Shown here: positions 24,691 to 33,287 of the stretch, piece after piece
Position numbering within the stretch: the first letter of the stretch is position 1
Layout: each line of letters starts with the position of its first letter
Source: DATGJX01 sp963830545
Lineage (GTDB): Bacteria > Vulcanimicrobiota > Vulcanimicrobiia > Vulcanimicrobiales > Vulcanimicrobiaceae
Reading direction: 5' to 3'
NCBI GenBank assembly: GCA_963830545.1
Contig: CAWHMK010000001.1
Location: 248,001 to 312,000 of the forward strand
DNA length: 64,000 nt
Translations under genes and position numbers: made by a program
Notes under the pieces: model-generated
What the model was told of the DNA's origin: nothing
Databases searched by the model: none
What the model saw: only the letters and a program-made list of their open reading frames with translations

Positions 24691-25731
24691 CTATTCGGTC
24701 GCTGCCGGAGTTGCGTGGCCGTTGCGGGATACGACCTGGCCTGCGATCTCTTCGCGGATCTTCGTCGAGATTTCTTCCGCGAGATCGCTGTGTTCCTCGA
24801 GATACGCTTTGGCGTTTTCGCGCCCTTGACCGATGCGCGTGTCGCCGTAGGTATACCACGATCCGCTCTTGCCCAGGATGTTGCGTTCCAGCGCAACGTC
24901 CAGAATCGACCCCATTTTGCTGATGCCGTGGCCGTACGTGATGTCGAATTCCGCCTGCCGGAACGGGGGCGCGACCTTGTTCTTCACGACTTTGACGCGC
25001 GTGCGCGAACCGACGACCTCCTGGCCGATCTTGATCTGCTCGAGTTTGCGCACGTCCAAGCGAATCGACGCGTAGAATTTGAGCGCGCGTCCGCCCGACG
25101 TGGTTTCCGGACTGCCGAACATGACGCCGACTTTTTCGCGGAGTTGGTTGATGAAGACCATCACCGACTTGCTGCGCGAGATCGCGGCGGTCAATTTCCG
25201 CAGCGCTTGCGACATGAGGCGCGCTTGCAGGCCGACGTGGGTATCGCCCATATCGCCTTCGAGCTCGGCTTTGGTGACCAGAGCGGCAACAGAGTCGACG
25301 ACGATGACGTCGACGGCGTTGCTGCGCACCAGCATTTCCGCAATGTCGAGCGCCTGTTCGCCGGTGTCCGGCTGCGAAACGAGCAGGTTGTCGAGATCGA
25401 CGCCGAGCGCCGCAGCATAGTTCGGATCGAGCGCGTGCTCCACGTCGATGAACGCCGCGGTGCCGCCGTTCTTCTGTGCTTCCGCAATTGCGTGGAGCGC
25501 GAGCGTCGTCTTACCGCTCGACTCCGGCCCGTAAATCTCGACGATGCGCCCGCGTGGAAAGCCGCCGACGCCGAGGGCGAGATCGAGTGCGATCGATCCG
25601 CTGGGAACCACCTCGAACGACATCCGTTCCTGAATCTCACCCATTCGCATGATCGAGCCTTTGCCGAATTGCCGCTCGATTTGCGCGAGGGCGTTGCTCA
25701 GGGCGACCTGCCGTTCATCTTGCGATGCCAT
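24691..25731 (-). CDS. recA: DNA recombinase RecA
   Basis: This 346-residue protein has the Walker A motif GPESSGKTTLALHAIAEAQK, the MAW region QPDTGEQALDIAEMLVRSNA, VIVVDSVAALVTKAELEGDM, and INQLREKVGVMFGSPETTSG. It catalyses strand exchange and LexA co-cleavage. A strong ribosome site (AGGAGA) precedes the ATG. No clear LexA box is recognisable to me in the roughly 70 bases upstream. RecX follows directly. Confidence 0.98.
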   Translation of the reverse strand: MASQDERQVALSNALAQIERQFGKGSIMRMGEIQERMSFEVVPSGSIALDLALGVGGFPRGRIVEIYGPESSGKTTLALHAIAEAQKNGGTAAFIDVEHALDPNYAAALGVDLDNLLVSQPDTGEQALDIAEMLVRSNAVDVIVVDSVAALVTKAELEGDMGDTHVGLQARLMSQALRKLTAAISRSKSVMVFINQLREKVGVMFGSPETTSGGRALKFYASIRLDVRKLEQIKIGQEVVGSRTRVKVVKNKVAPPFRQAEFDITYGHGISKMGSILDVALERNILGKSGSWYTYGDTRIGQGRENAKAYLEEHSDLAEEISTKIREEIAGQVVSRNGHATPAATE

Positions 25732-25800
25732 CTTTTCTCCTAAAACGCTGCGTACGATATATGTATCACGCTAACCGGTGCTCGTGCCAACGGGGTGGCA

Positions 25801-26733
25801 TCAAAAACCGCTGTCCTCGAACAACGCTTCGATGAACTCCGACGGAACGAAGGGCTGAATCGCATCGGCGGATTCTCCCAGGCCGACGAACTTTATCGGG
25901 ATTTCCAAAGTGTCGACGATGGCGACGAGCACGCCGCCTTTGGCGGTGGAGTCGAGTTTGGTGACGGCCACGCCCGTGAGCGCGGTCGCTTCGTTGAAGA
26001 GTTTTGCCTGCGAAATGGCGTTCTGCCCGGTGGTGCCATCCAGAACCAGCAACGTTTCCGCCGGCGGAGCCCCCGTTTCGCGCTCGATGATGCGGCGCAT
26101 TTTCTTGAGCTCTTCCATCAGGTTGGTCTTCGTCTGCAGCCGGCCCGCAGTGTCGACCAGTATCACGTCGACGCCCCGCGATTTTCCCGCCTGCATACCG
26201 TCGAACACGACCGATGCGGGATCTGCGCCTTCTTTACCGCGCACGAACTCCGCGCCGCTGCGCTCGGCCCAAACGTAGAGTTGTTCCGCTGCCGCGGCGC
26301 GAAACGTGTCCGCAGCGACGAGCAACACGCGTTTGCCTTGCGTGCGCAGACGGATCGCGAGTTTGCCGATCGTCGTCGTCTTTCCGCTGCCGTTCACACC
26401 GGCGATCAGCAACACCGCGGGCCTCCGAGTGAGATCGAGTTCCGGATTCGGCAGCGTAAGAAAGCGCTCCACGTCTTGGCGGAAACGCGCCACGATTTGA
26501 TCGCTGGTCGTCCACAGCTCTTGTTTGGCGACCGTTTTCAATCCGCCGACGATCTTTTCGGTGGTGGGGACGCCGAAGTCGGCCAGCAGGAGCAAATCGT
26601 CGAACTCTTCCCAGAGTTCGGGCGTAATCGGCCGCCGCGCGCGGCCCAGCGCCTGCACTCCCGAGAGCGTATCGCGCGCCTTTCCGAACGAAGCGCGCAG
26701 TTTGGCAATCCAGCTCCACCGGCGGGTCCTCAC
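25801..26733 (-). CDS. ftsY: Signal recognition particle receptor FtsY
   Basis: This 310-residue protein has a short N domain and a GTPase domain with G1 GVNGSGKTTTIGKLA, the DTFRAAAAEQLYVWA insertion box start, VDTAGRLQTKTNLMEELKKM and TKLDSTAKGGVLVAI, ending IKFVGLGESADAIQPF. It lacks the long acidic N-terminal A domain of E. coli FtsY. It docks ribosome-SRP complexes at the membrane. It is separated from recA by about 70 bases. Confidence 0.96.
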   Translation of the reverse strand: MRTRRWSWIAKLRASFGKARDTLSGVQALGRARRPITPELWEEFDDLLLLADFGVPTTEKIVGGLKTVAKQELWTTSDQIVARFRQDVERFLTLPNPELDLTRRPAVLLIAGVNGSGKTTTIGKLAIRLRTQGKRVLLVAADTFRAAAAEQLYVWAERSGAEFVRGKEGADPASVVFDGMQAGKSRGVDVILVDTAGRLQTKTNLMEELKKMRRIIERETGAPPAETLLVLDGTTGQNAISQAKLFNEATALTGVAVTKLDSTAKGGVLVAIVDTLEIPIKFVGLGESADAIQPFVPSEFIEALFEDSGF

Positions 26734-26755
26734 GGGTATACCATCTTCCGCGCCG

Positions 26756-26779
26756 GGAATCGAACTCCTGTTCGATTCC
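26756..26779. repeat. Perfect 10-bp hairpin between the aldo/keto reductase and ftsY
   Basis: GGAATCGAAC and GTTCGATTCC are perfect complements around a 4-base loop. On the minus strand it follows the aldo/keto reductase stop by about 12 bases and precedes ftsY. There is no T-run, so it is at best a weak or factor-assisted terminator. The arm resembles a tRNA T-arm, but no tRNA surrounds it. Confidence 0.7.
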
Positions 26780-26791
26780 TCAATCCAAGCG

Positions 26792-27772
26792 CTACCGGTT
26801 GAGTGCGGCCAGCGCCTGAGCCGGATACCGTTCTCCCGCAGCAGCCCCGAACGGAAAAGCCGCCTCCATCCGGCGCAGATCTTCAGGCGTGAGCGTCACG
26901 TCGAGAGCGCCCAGATTCTCCTCCAAATACGTGCGACGCTTCGTGCCGGGAATCGGCACGACGTCTTCGCCCTGCGCCAGCAACCACGCGAGTCCGATTT
27001 GCGAAGCGGTTGCGCCCTTTTCCCGCGCGATCGTTTCGACGACCTGGACCAACTGCAGATTGCGTTCGAAATTGTCGCCTTGAAAGCGCGGGTGGTTGCG
27101 GCGCGTATCGTCTTCCGGCAGATCTTCGAATTTCTTGAAGCGTCCGGTGAGAAAGCCGCGTCCGAGCGGGCTGTACGCAACGAAGCCGATCCCGAGTTCC
27201 CGTACCGTCGCGAGAATCTCGCGCTCCGGATCGCGCGTCCACAGTGAATATTCCGTCTGCAGCGCCGTTATGGGATGGGTGGCGTGCGCGCGCCGGATCG
27301 TTTGCGGCGCAGCTTCGGAAAGACCGAGGTGCCGCACTTTTCCCTCGCGCGCGAGCTGCGCCATCGCCCCCACGGTTTCTTCGATCGGCACGTTCGGATC
27401 GACGCGATGCTGATAGTACAGATCGATCGTCTCGACGCCAAGGCGTTTCAAGCTCGCCTCGCACGCGGATTTTACGTACTCCGGCCTGCCGTCGACTCCG
27501 CGCCATTCGCCGTTCGGATCGCGCACGTTCCCGAATTTCGTAGCGAGTCGTACCTGCTCGCGGCGGTCGCGAATCGCGCGGCCGACGAGTTCCTCATTCC
27601 GGCCGATGCCGTAGACGTCCGCGGTATCCAGGAACGTGCAGCCGAGTTCGATAGCGCGATGGATCGTTGCGATCGATTCGCCGTCGTCGCGCCCGCCGTA
27701 GAAATCCGACATGCCCATGCAGCCGAGTCCGAGCGCAGAAACACCAAAATCGCCGAGTTTACGCTGCTTCAT
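26792..27772 (-). CDS. Aldo/keto reductase
   Basis: This 326-residue protein starts MKQRKLGDFGVSALGLGCMG and shows the AKR catalytic layout: Asp and Tyr in CTFLDTADVYGIGRNEELVG, Lys in VRLATKFG and His in DLYYQHRVDP. Cofactor-binding sequences near the C-terminus (VVPIPGTKRRTYLEENLGAL) fit NADPH use. The subgroup is the YajO/AKR13-like oxidoreductases; the substrate cannot be told. It lies downstream of the small membrane protein gene of the motility cluster. Confidence 0.93.
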   Translation of the reverse strand: MKQRKLGDFGVSALGLGCMGMSDFYGGRDDGESIATIHRAIELGCTFLDTADVYGIGRNEELVGRAIRDRREQVRLATKFGNVRDPNGEWRGVDGRPEYVKSACEASLKRLGVETIDLYYQHRVDPNVPIEETVGAMAQLAREGKVRHLGLSEAAPQTIRRAHATHPITALQTEYSLWTRDPEREILATVRELGIGFVAYSPLGRGFLTGRFKKFEDLPEDDTRRNHPRFQGDNFERNLQLVQVVETIAREKGATASQIGLAWLLAQGEDVVPIPGTKRRTYLEENLGALDVTLTPEDLRRMEAAFPFGAAAGERYPAQALAALNR

Positions 27773-27782
27773 GCAGCCGACT

Positions 27783-28052
27783 TCAGCGGTGCTCTTCTTC
27801 CTCCGCTAGCTTGGCGAAGGCGCCGCGATCGACCGGGCGACCGTATCGATCGTAGCCGCCCCCGTTTGCGTCCAAAAACTTCTCTTCGAGCGGATCCTGA
27901 TCGGAGGAATATCCGGCCCCGAACCAGGCCGGCGGGAGACTCGACGCCTGCCCGGGATGCCCTTCGCGCGCAAGGCTTCTGACCAGTAGATAGCCGGCAA
28001 GCAGCACGAACGCCGCAATTGCTATGCGAATCAGGATGCCGCTCGCTATCAT
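27783..28052 (-). CDS. Small single-pass membrane protein, unknown function
   Basis: This 89-residue protein has one N-terminal hydrophobic helix (IRIAIAAFVLLAGYLLVRSL, about residues 8-27) and a polar C-terminal tail with DANGGGYDRYGRPV. Its start overlaps the stop of the FlhB-like gene by ATGA, tying it to the motility cluster. I do not recognise the family. Confidence 0.6.
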   Translation of the reverse strand: MIASGILIRIAIAAFVLLAGYLLVRSLAREGHPGQASSLPPAWFGAGYSSDQDPLEEKFLDANGGGYDRYGRPVDRGAFAKLAEEEEHR

Positions 28053-28360
28053 CGGGTGTGGCTGCGCTTGGCCGCTTCGGCGTCGACGCGAAATACGTAC
28101 GCGAGGACTTCCGCGACGACCGCGTACAGTTCGCGCGGAATCGACTCCGTAAGATCCAGACGCGAGAGCGCTTCCACCAATTCGGCATCTTCGTGCAGCG
28201 GCACGTTATGCTCTTTTGCAACGCGAACGATTTCCTCGGCAATCAGGCCACGGCCCGCGGCGACGACCTGCGGCGCCTCGCTTCCGACCGGATCGTACTT
28301 GAGCGCCGCAGCCGACGGACGCGGAGCAACCTTCTTGCGGAAATCGTAGAAACGATTCAC
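28049..28360 (-). CDS. FlhB C-terminal-domain protein (YlqH/FhlB type)
   Basis: This 103-residue protein matches the cytoplasmic tail of FlhB/YscU export switches: ALKYDPVGSEAPQVVAAGRG, AEEIVRVAKEHNVPLHEDAE, then LSRLDLTESIPRELYAVVAE. The autocleavage motif NPTH and all FlhB membrane helices are absent, as in Bacillus YlqH. Such proteins can partly replace the FlhB tail in export. It overlaps the FliK-like gene by ATGA, as ylqH follows a FliK-like gene in other genomes. Confidence 0.86.
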   Translation of the reverse strand: MNRFYDFRKKVAPRPSAAALKYDPVGSEAPQVVAAGRGLIAEEIVRVAKEHNVPLHEDAELVEALSRLDLTESIPRELYAVVAEVLAYVFRVDAEAAKRSHTR

Positions 28361-30073
28361 GCGCGCAAATCCAATCCGCGCTTCTCGCGAGGAGCGCTCG
28401 TAGAAACCGTATTGCCGTTCTTGTGCGCGGGTGCGGACGGCAGCACGTTTGCAACGGCGGAGGCGACGCGATATCGCAGATCTTCCAGCCGCGTTCGCAG
28501 CGAGCTCAGCGAATCTGAAAAGCGGGCGGCCGCGGATGCGCGATCCGTTTTCACGTCGATCTTGACGGTCCGGGCCGCCGCCTGCAAATCGATCGCTACC
28601 GTGCCTAAATTCGCCGTGTCGAGCACGAACGCGACGTGAAAATTGTCGCCGTCCATTTTCGCGGCGCGCGATTCGGCGTCTCGCGAGATACGCAGCTGGG
28701 CCGGCTTTCCGCCTTCATGGTAGTACACCGGGAGCATGAACGTCATGATGCCGGGATTCTGCTGATTAGAAGAAAGCGCGTTGACTTGCACGCCGGTGAG
28801 CGTTACGAGCGTTTCCGTGAGTGCCTGCGTCATTGCCGGCGTGCGTTCCGCGGGCGGGTCGCGAAGTAGGGAAAGGACGACGGACTTGAGGTCGTGCGAG
28901 ATCGCGGCCGATCGTTCCACGATCCTTGCTTGAGCTACCGCCGGTGAAAACTCCGGAGTTTCAGGCTGCACGGGAGATCCTTGCGGCGGCCGCTCTCCGT
29001 TTTGAGGAATTTGCGCCTTTTCGGGGACACCCGCCGGCCGCGCAGGCTGCACCGCTGCTGCCGGATTGGTTTGACCGTGCGCCCGCAGCAGCTGCGCGAG
29101 CTTCGTTTCGAGGCCTTCTATGACGTTCGAAACGTAGGCGGAAATTTGCGCGCGAAGCGTTTCGGCGTTGGCGGGACTCAGACGCGCCGTAAAACCGATC
29201 AGCGTTCGAAGCGTCGGAATGCGCGCGTCGGCGGCTCCGCGCGGCAGCGCCGCCTCCAGCCGCTGCAAGACCGAAGGCAAGCGCGCCGGAGCGTGCGGCG
29301 CGACCGTTGCGGCCATTCGCGTAAACGGCGTGTCCGGCAACCGCGCGGCGCGCAACGCTTCGCTGACCGTCTGAACCACCCGTTGAACGATCGCGACGGC
29401 GGACTCCGGCGGGATCGGCGTTTGAACCTTCAGACTCTGTGGCGCAGGAGCGTTCTGCGCAATCGGCGCACCGGCGCTTCGCGCCGGCATTTGCGGGGGA
29501 ATTTGCGAGCGCAGCGGGCGGCGGCATTTTCGCGGCCTGTGCCGCAGCAATGCGGGCTTCCACGCGCAACATCTCGGGTGACGGCGGCAACGGCCGCTGC
29601 GAAAGCTGGGGCGGTGCCGCTGCCGCAGCAGGCGCGCTCGCGGGTGGAGATTGTCGCACGGACGCGGCGACGAAGACTTCGCGCGGCGGCGCAACCGGCG
29701 CGGTTTGCTGCTGTGGTTCGCTTTGTGGAGTCTGCGGCAGCGGCTCGTTCGCGGGAGCGGCAGTTTGCGGATCCGCCGTGCCCAGATTGCGCACGTAAAT
29801 CTGCGTACCGGAAAATTCGGTGACTTGCAGCTGCAACGTCTCACCCGGATTCACGCCGGGCGGCAACTGCGCGGCGACCCGCTGGCCCAGGATTTCGATA
29901 AGATCCTGACCGTTTTGCGGCGGGAGAATTTTTGCCGCGAGAATGTCACCGACGCCGATCTGCGCGAGCAGAATTTCCGCCGCTGCGCCGAGATTGATCG
30001 CGGCTTCGACCATCGCCGCTTCGGCGGCGGCAATGCGGGCGGTCATCGCTGCGAGCGGATCGGTTGCGGCCAT
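28357..30073 (-). CDS. Second FliK-like hook-length/flagellar protein (frame broken by one inserted base)
   Basis: The N-terminal part (IAAAEAAMVEAAINLGAAAE, then GQRVAAQLPPGVNPGETLQL) is in one frame. The C-terminal part, with a Flg_hook-like domain (IMTFMLPVYYHEGGKPAQLR and DNFHVAFVLDTANLGTVAID), is in another. They meet at a CCCCC run near 29498; four C would join them, giving 571 residues. It resembles the YlqG/FliK-type proteins encoded before ylqH. The middle is Pro/Ala-rich. Its role may be in export control or a second polymer-length function. Confidence 0.78.
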
Positions 30074-30077
30074 CGGC

Positions 30078-30407
30078 CTATGCCGTTACGTCGATGAAGT
30101 GTTCGCCTTCTCCGGCCAGTCCGAGGGGTCCGCCGAGTGCGGGCGTGTGCTCCTGCGAATTGCTGCGGCGCTTGTCGGCACCGGCGTGTTCGCGGTTTTG
30201 CTCCTCGTCCTCTCGCGCTTTCACCTTCGCGCCTTCAACGCCGACGGGCTCGTCCACACTTTCTTCGCGCCGGGCGAGCTCTGCGGCAAACGCCGCTTGG
30301 GCTGCCTGCTGGGCGGCCTGGGGGGCGGCTTGGGCGCTGCTGACCAGGGCCGCGTTTTGCGGAGCGGCCAGGTAGGCGAGCTGGAGATCAACCGGACGAA
30401 TGGCCAT
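30078..30407 (-). CDS. Hypothetical protein in the fliA cluster
   Basis: This 109-residue protein starts MAIRPVDLQLAYLAAPQNAA, is Ala/Gln-rich to about residue 50, and then highly charged with many Glu, Lys and Arg. No known domain is recognisable. It ends four bases before the FliK-like start and begins about 40 bases after fliA stops, so it is probably co-transcribed with them. The opening resembles small YlxF/FlgN-adjacent flagellar proteins only loosely. Confidence 0.6.
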   Translation of the reverse strand: MAIRPVDLQLAYLAAPQNAALVSSAQAAPQAAQQAAQAAFAAELARREESVDEPVGVEGAKVKAREDEEQNREHAGADKRRSNSQEHTPALGGPLGLAGEGEHFIDVTA

Positions 30408-30446
30408 TATACGAGCAACTTCTGGCTGGCCGGTCCAACCCCTCGG

Positions 30447-31289
30447 TTAGCCGGCTCTGCTGCTTACGTTATCGGCTGCGGGGGGCGTCTTGCGTAGATA
30501 TTTCTGTTTGACGTTGGGGTCGCCGTCGCGATAACCCAAATCGGAGCGCAGCTCGCGCAGCTTTTGGCGCAGATGGATCACCGCTTGAGCGTGTATCTGC
30601 GAAACGCGCGATTCGGAGACGTTCAATGCGCCCTTGATTTCCTTGAGGGTCAGTCCATCGAAGTAATAGAGCGAAATGACCGTCCGCTCCTGAGGTGAAA
30701 GATCTTCGACCGCCCGCACGAGCGCGGAGCGAATCTCGCGCTGCTCGACCGCGGTCGTCACGTCGTTGTCCGAATCTTTCAGCGTGTCGACCAGCGGAAT
30801 TTCGTAGCCTTTTTCGTTCGGAAGAAATTCCTCGAGCGAAAGGACCGCGGTGCCGCGGACGCGTTGCATCAGCGTGTCGAGTTCTTTACGGGAAACTCCG
30901 AGTTTCTCGGCGAGTTCGTCTTCGGTCGGTACCCGCCCGAACTGCGCTTCCAGTTCCTGGTGCGCGCGCTCCAGTTCGCGAGCCCGCTGCCGCACGGCGC
31001 GCGGAACCCAGTCGAGCGCGCGAAGCGCGTCGAGAATGGCGCCGTTGATACGGGTTATGGCGTACGTTTCGAACTTGACGCCGCGCTCGTCGTCGTATTT
31101 CTCGATGGCGTCGATGAGCCCCAGAATGCCGTCGTTGATGAGATCGCTCAGTTCGACGTTCGGCGGGAGATTGACGGAGATGCGTCCCGCCACGTACTTG
31201 ACCAAATGCAAGTACTTGTGAACGATCTCTTCTCGAGATAGCTCGACACCGCCGATGATATAACGGTGCGAACTCCGGTTCAGTCTCAT
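30447..31289 (-). CDS. fliA: RNA polymerase sigma-28 factor FliA/WhiG
   Basis: Starting at the ATG at 31289 gives a 280-residue sigma factor. Region 2 contains LVKYVAGRISVNLPPNVELS, DGILGLIDAIEKYDDERGVK and FETYAITRINGAILDALRAL. Region 4 contains LSPQERTVISLYYFDGLTLK and VSESRVSQIHAQAVIHLRQ. These are typical of FliA/WhiG. It should direct transcription of late flagellar and chemotaxis genes, and possibly the fliF operon, which has a matching promoter. It lies between cheB and the unknown 109-residue gene. Confidence 0.95.
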   Translation of the reverse strand: MRLNRSSHRYIIGGVELSREEIVHKYLHLVKYVAGRISVNLPPNVELSDLINDGILGLIDAIEKYDDERGVKFETYAITRINGAILDALRALDWVPRAVRQRARELERAHQELEAQFGRVPTEDELAEKLGVSRKELDTLMQRVRGTAVLSLEEFLPNEKGYEIPLVDTLKDSDNDVTTAVEQREIRSALVRAVEDLSPQERTVISLYYFDGLTLKEIKGALNVSESRVSQIHAQAVIHLRQKLRELRSDLGYRDGDPNVKQKYLRKTPPAADNVSSRAG

Positions 31290-31341
31290 CCACGCTCCGA
31301 GTAACGATCTGCGCCCGCTACTTCCCCGCCTTAATTGCCCA

Positions 31342-31372
31342 CCGAGCGTAGCGCTCCTACCGCTGCGCTCGG
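31342..31372. repeat. Long hairpin in the cheB-fliA spacer
   Basis: CCGAGCG-T-AGCG, a 7-base loop, then CGCT-G-CGCTCGG form a 12-pair stem, with a U-G wobble on the plus-strand RNA and a mismatch on the minus strand. It occupies the 101-base gap between cheB and fliA. No T-run follows, so it is not a typical terminator. It could tune fliA expression relative to cheB. Confidence 0.65.
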
Positions 31373-31390
31373 CACTTAGCGCCGATTCGG

Positions 31391-32461
31391 TTAAGAGCGT
31401 GCGAAGGTAGTGTTCGTTAGATCGCAGAGCGCGGAAGCGATTTCGTCGAGCGGAAGCACGCGATCCACCAAGCCGGCTTGCGCCGCAGCGCGCGGCATGC
31501 CGTACACGACCGCCGTCGCGGCGTCTTGACCGATCACGAAACCGCCGCGTTCCTTTACCGTTCTCAAACCAATGACTCCGTCTTGTCCCATACCGGTCAA
31601 TATCGCCGCGAGCGTGCCCGCGCCGTACACGTCCGCAACGGACGCGGTCATCACGTCGACGCTGGGAACGTGCAGCGAACGTGCGTCGTCGGAACGCAGC
31701 TCCACCTCGACGTCGTCGCTGCCGTACGCGCGGCGCAGCACGAGTTGACGTCCGGCGGGAGCGATGATCGCATGGCCTTTGCGCAGCACCATGCCATCCG
31801 CGCCCTCGGATACGGTGATTTTGCTGGACTGATTCAACCGCTCCGCGAGCGGTCGCGTAAACCCAAGCGGCATGTGCTGAACGATGACGATCGGTCTGTT
31901 GAATTCCGCCGGCAGTGCCGGGATGATTCGCGAGAGCGCCACCGGGCCGCCGGTCGACGTGCCGATCGCAATGCATTCGAATACGCCGCGAGCCGCGCTC
32001 TGCATGGGCGCTTCGGCCAGCGGCGGAAGCACGACCTTCGGACGCGGCGTCGTGCGGCGTCCCGTGCCTTTTCGAGCGAAGACGCGCACCTTCGCGACCA
32101 GATCGCGAGCCACGTCCTTGATGTTCACGTACGCCGAATCGGGCTTCGCGATGAACTCGACGGCGCCCAAATCCAGCGCGCGGAACGTCGTCTCGGCGCC
32201 TTCTTGCGTGAGCGCGCTGATCATGATGATCGGAATAGGGAAGCGCGCCATGATTTCACGTACGGCATCCAAGCCGCTCATGCCGGGCATTTCGACGTCC
32301 ATCGTGATGACGTCCGGGTGCAGCTGCTGCGCCTTGAGAATGCCCTCCTCGCCGTTGCGCGCCGTTCCGCAGACGACGATGTCCGGCTCGCTCTCGAGCA
32401 TTTTCGAGATTGCGCGCCGCATGAACGCCGAATCGTCGACGACCAGGACGTTAATCCGCAT
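31391..32461 (-). CDS. cheB: Chemotaxis protein-glutamate methylesterase CheB
   Basis: An N-terminal receiver domain (INVLVVDDSAFMRRAISKML, phospho-Asp55 in VITMDVEMPGMSG) is joined by a linker to the methylesterase domain. The expected catalytic residues lie in IAIGTSTGGPVAL (Ser), VQHMPLGFTRPLAERLN (His) and LTGMGQDGVIGLR (Asp). CheB removes methyl groups from chemoreceptors. Its start overlaps the cheR stop by 11 bases. Confidence 0.97.
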   Translation of the reverse strand: MRINVLVVDDSAFMRRAISKMLESEPDIVVCGTARNGEEGILKAQQLHPDVITMDVEMPGMSGLDAVREIMARFPIPIIMISALTQEGAETTFRALDLGAVEFIAKPDSAYVNIKDVARDLVAKVRVFARKGTGRRTTPRPKVVLPPLAEAPMQSAARGVFECIAIGTSTGGPVALSRIIPALPAEFNRPIVIVQHMPLGFTRPLAERLNQSSKITVSEGADGMVLRKGHAIIAPAGRQLVLRRAYGSDDVEVELRSDDARSLHVPSVDVMTASVADVYGAGTLAAILTGMGQDGVIGLRTVKERGGFVIGQDAATAVVYGMPRAAAQAGLVDRVLPLDEIASALCDLTNTTFARS

Positions 32462-33281
32462 TGGCCTTCAATCGGTAATAGATGGCTTTAGGCGTAACGA
32501 CCGGATCGTATCGGTCTGTCAGCCGCATGATCGATTCGGCGTGCCCCAAGAACAGGTATCCACGCGGACGTAACGCGCGAGCGAAGGCTTCCACGACGCG
32601 CTTCTGCGTGGGTTTGTCGAAATAGATCAGGACGTTCCGGCAAAAGATCGCGTCGAGCGGTCCCTGAGCGGCGACGGCCCGTTCATCCAGCAGATTGATC
32701 CGGAAAAATTCCACCAACCGCTTCACCTGATCGGAAATGAGAAAGCTGCGTTCGAACGGCTTGAAGTACTTTTGAATAAGCTCGGGCGGTGTCACGCGAA
32801 AACTGAGGTCCTGGTAGAAACCCACGCTGCAACGCTCGAGCACCCGGGGCGAAAGGTCGCTGCCCTTGATCTGAATCTGGCTCGGGGCGAGCTTCCGTGT
32901 CTCGAGCAGCGTGATTGCGAGGGAAAACGGCTCCTCGCCGGACGAGCACGCGGACGACCATACCCGCAGCTTTCCCCCGGCGCGAATGGTATCGCTCACG
33001 ACCTCGTTCGCAAGTACCTCGAGTTGTGCGCGTTCGCGAAAGAAGTACGTTTCGTTGTTGGAGAGTACCGAGGCGAGCTCGTCCCATTCCGCTTCCCGCT
33101 CCGGGTTCGCCGTGAGAAACCGGTAATACGCACCGAAATCACTCACGCTGCGCTTGACCAGACGCGTCTGCAAACGGCTCTGGAGCAAGAACTGCTTAGT
33201 GTCATCGTAATAGATTCCGAACCGGTCGCGAATGACATCGCGCAACTGCCGAAATTCGGCATCGCCGATCGCAACGATCAA
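32451..33281 (-). CDS. cheR: Chemotaxis protein methyltransferase CheR
   Basis: This 276-residue SAM-dependent methyltransferase has the N-terminal helical domain (FGIYYDDTKQFLLQSRLQTR), the SAM-binding VWSSACSSGEEPFSLAITLL, the CRNVLIYFDKPTQKRVVEAF block and the ending HAESIMRLTDRYDPV. It adds methyl groups to chemoreceptors, opposing CheB. It is six bases downstream of the flavoprotein gene, so the two may be co-transcribed. No CheA, CheW or receptor gene is in the window. Confidence 0.96.
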   Translation of the reverse strand: MIVAIGDAEFRQLRDVIRDRFGIYYDDTKQFLLQSRLQTRLVKRSVSDFGAYYRFLTANPEREAEWDELASVLSNNETYFFRERAQLEVLANEVVSDTIRAGGKLRVWSSACSSGEEPFSLAITLLETRKLAPSQIQIKGSDLSPRVLERCSVGFYQDLSFRVTPPELIQKYFKPFERSFLISDQVKRLVEFFRINLLDERAVAAQGPLDAIFCRNVLIYFDKPTQKRVVEAFARALRPRGYLFLGHAESIMRLTDRYDPVVTPKAIYYRLKANAD

Positions 33282-33287
33282 CTAGGG

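Noticed and set aside
25732..25800. LexA (SOS) box upstream of recA
   Set aside because: The AT-rich stretch with GATACATATATC does not match either the gram-positive or the enteric LexA consensus well enough.
26751..26790. tRNA-like GTTCGATTCC next to the aldo/keto reductase
   Set aside because: Only a palindromic hairpin arm; no acceptor, D or anticodon stems fit around it.
31290..31976. Upstream extension of the fliA frame by more than 200 codons
   Set aside because: It overlaps cheB antisense-frame sequence and is Arg-rich; the Met at 31289 gives a complete sigma factor.
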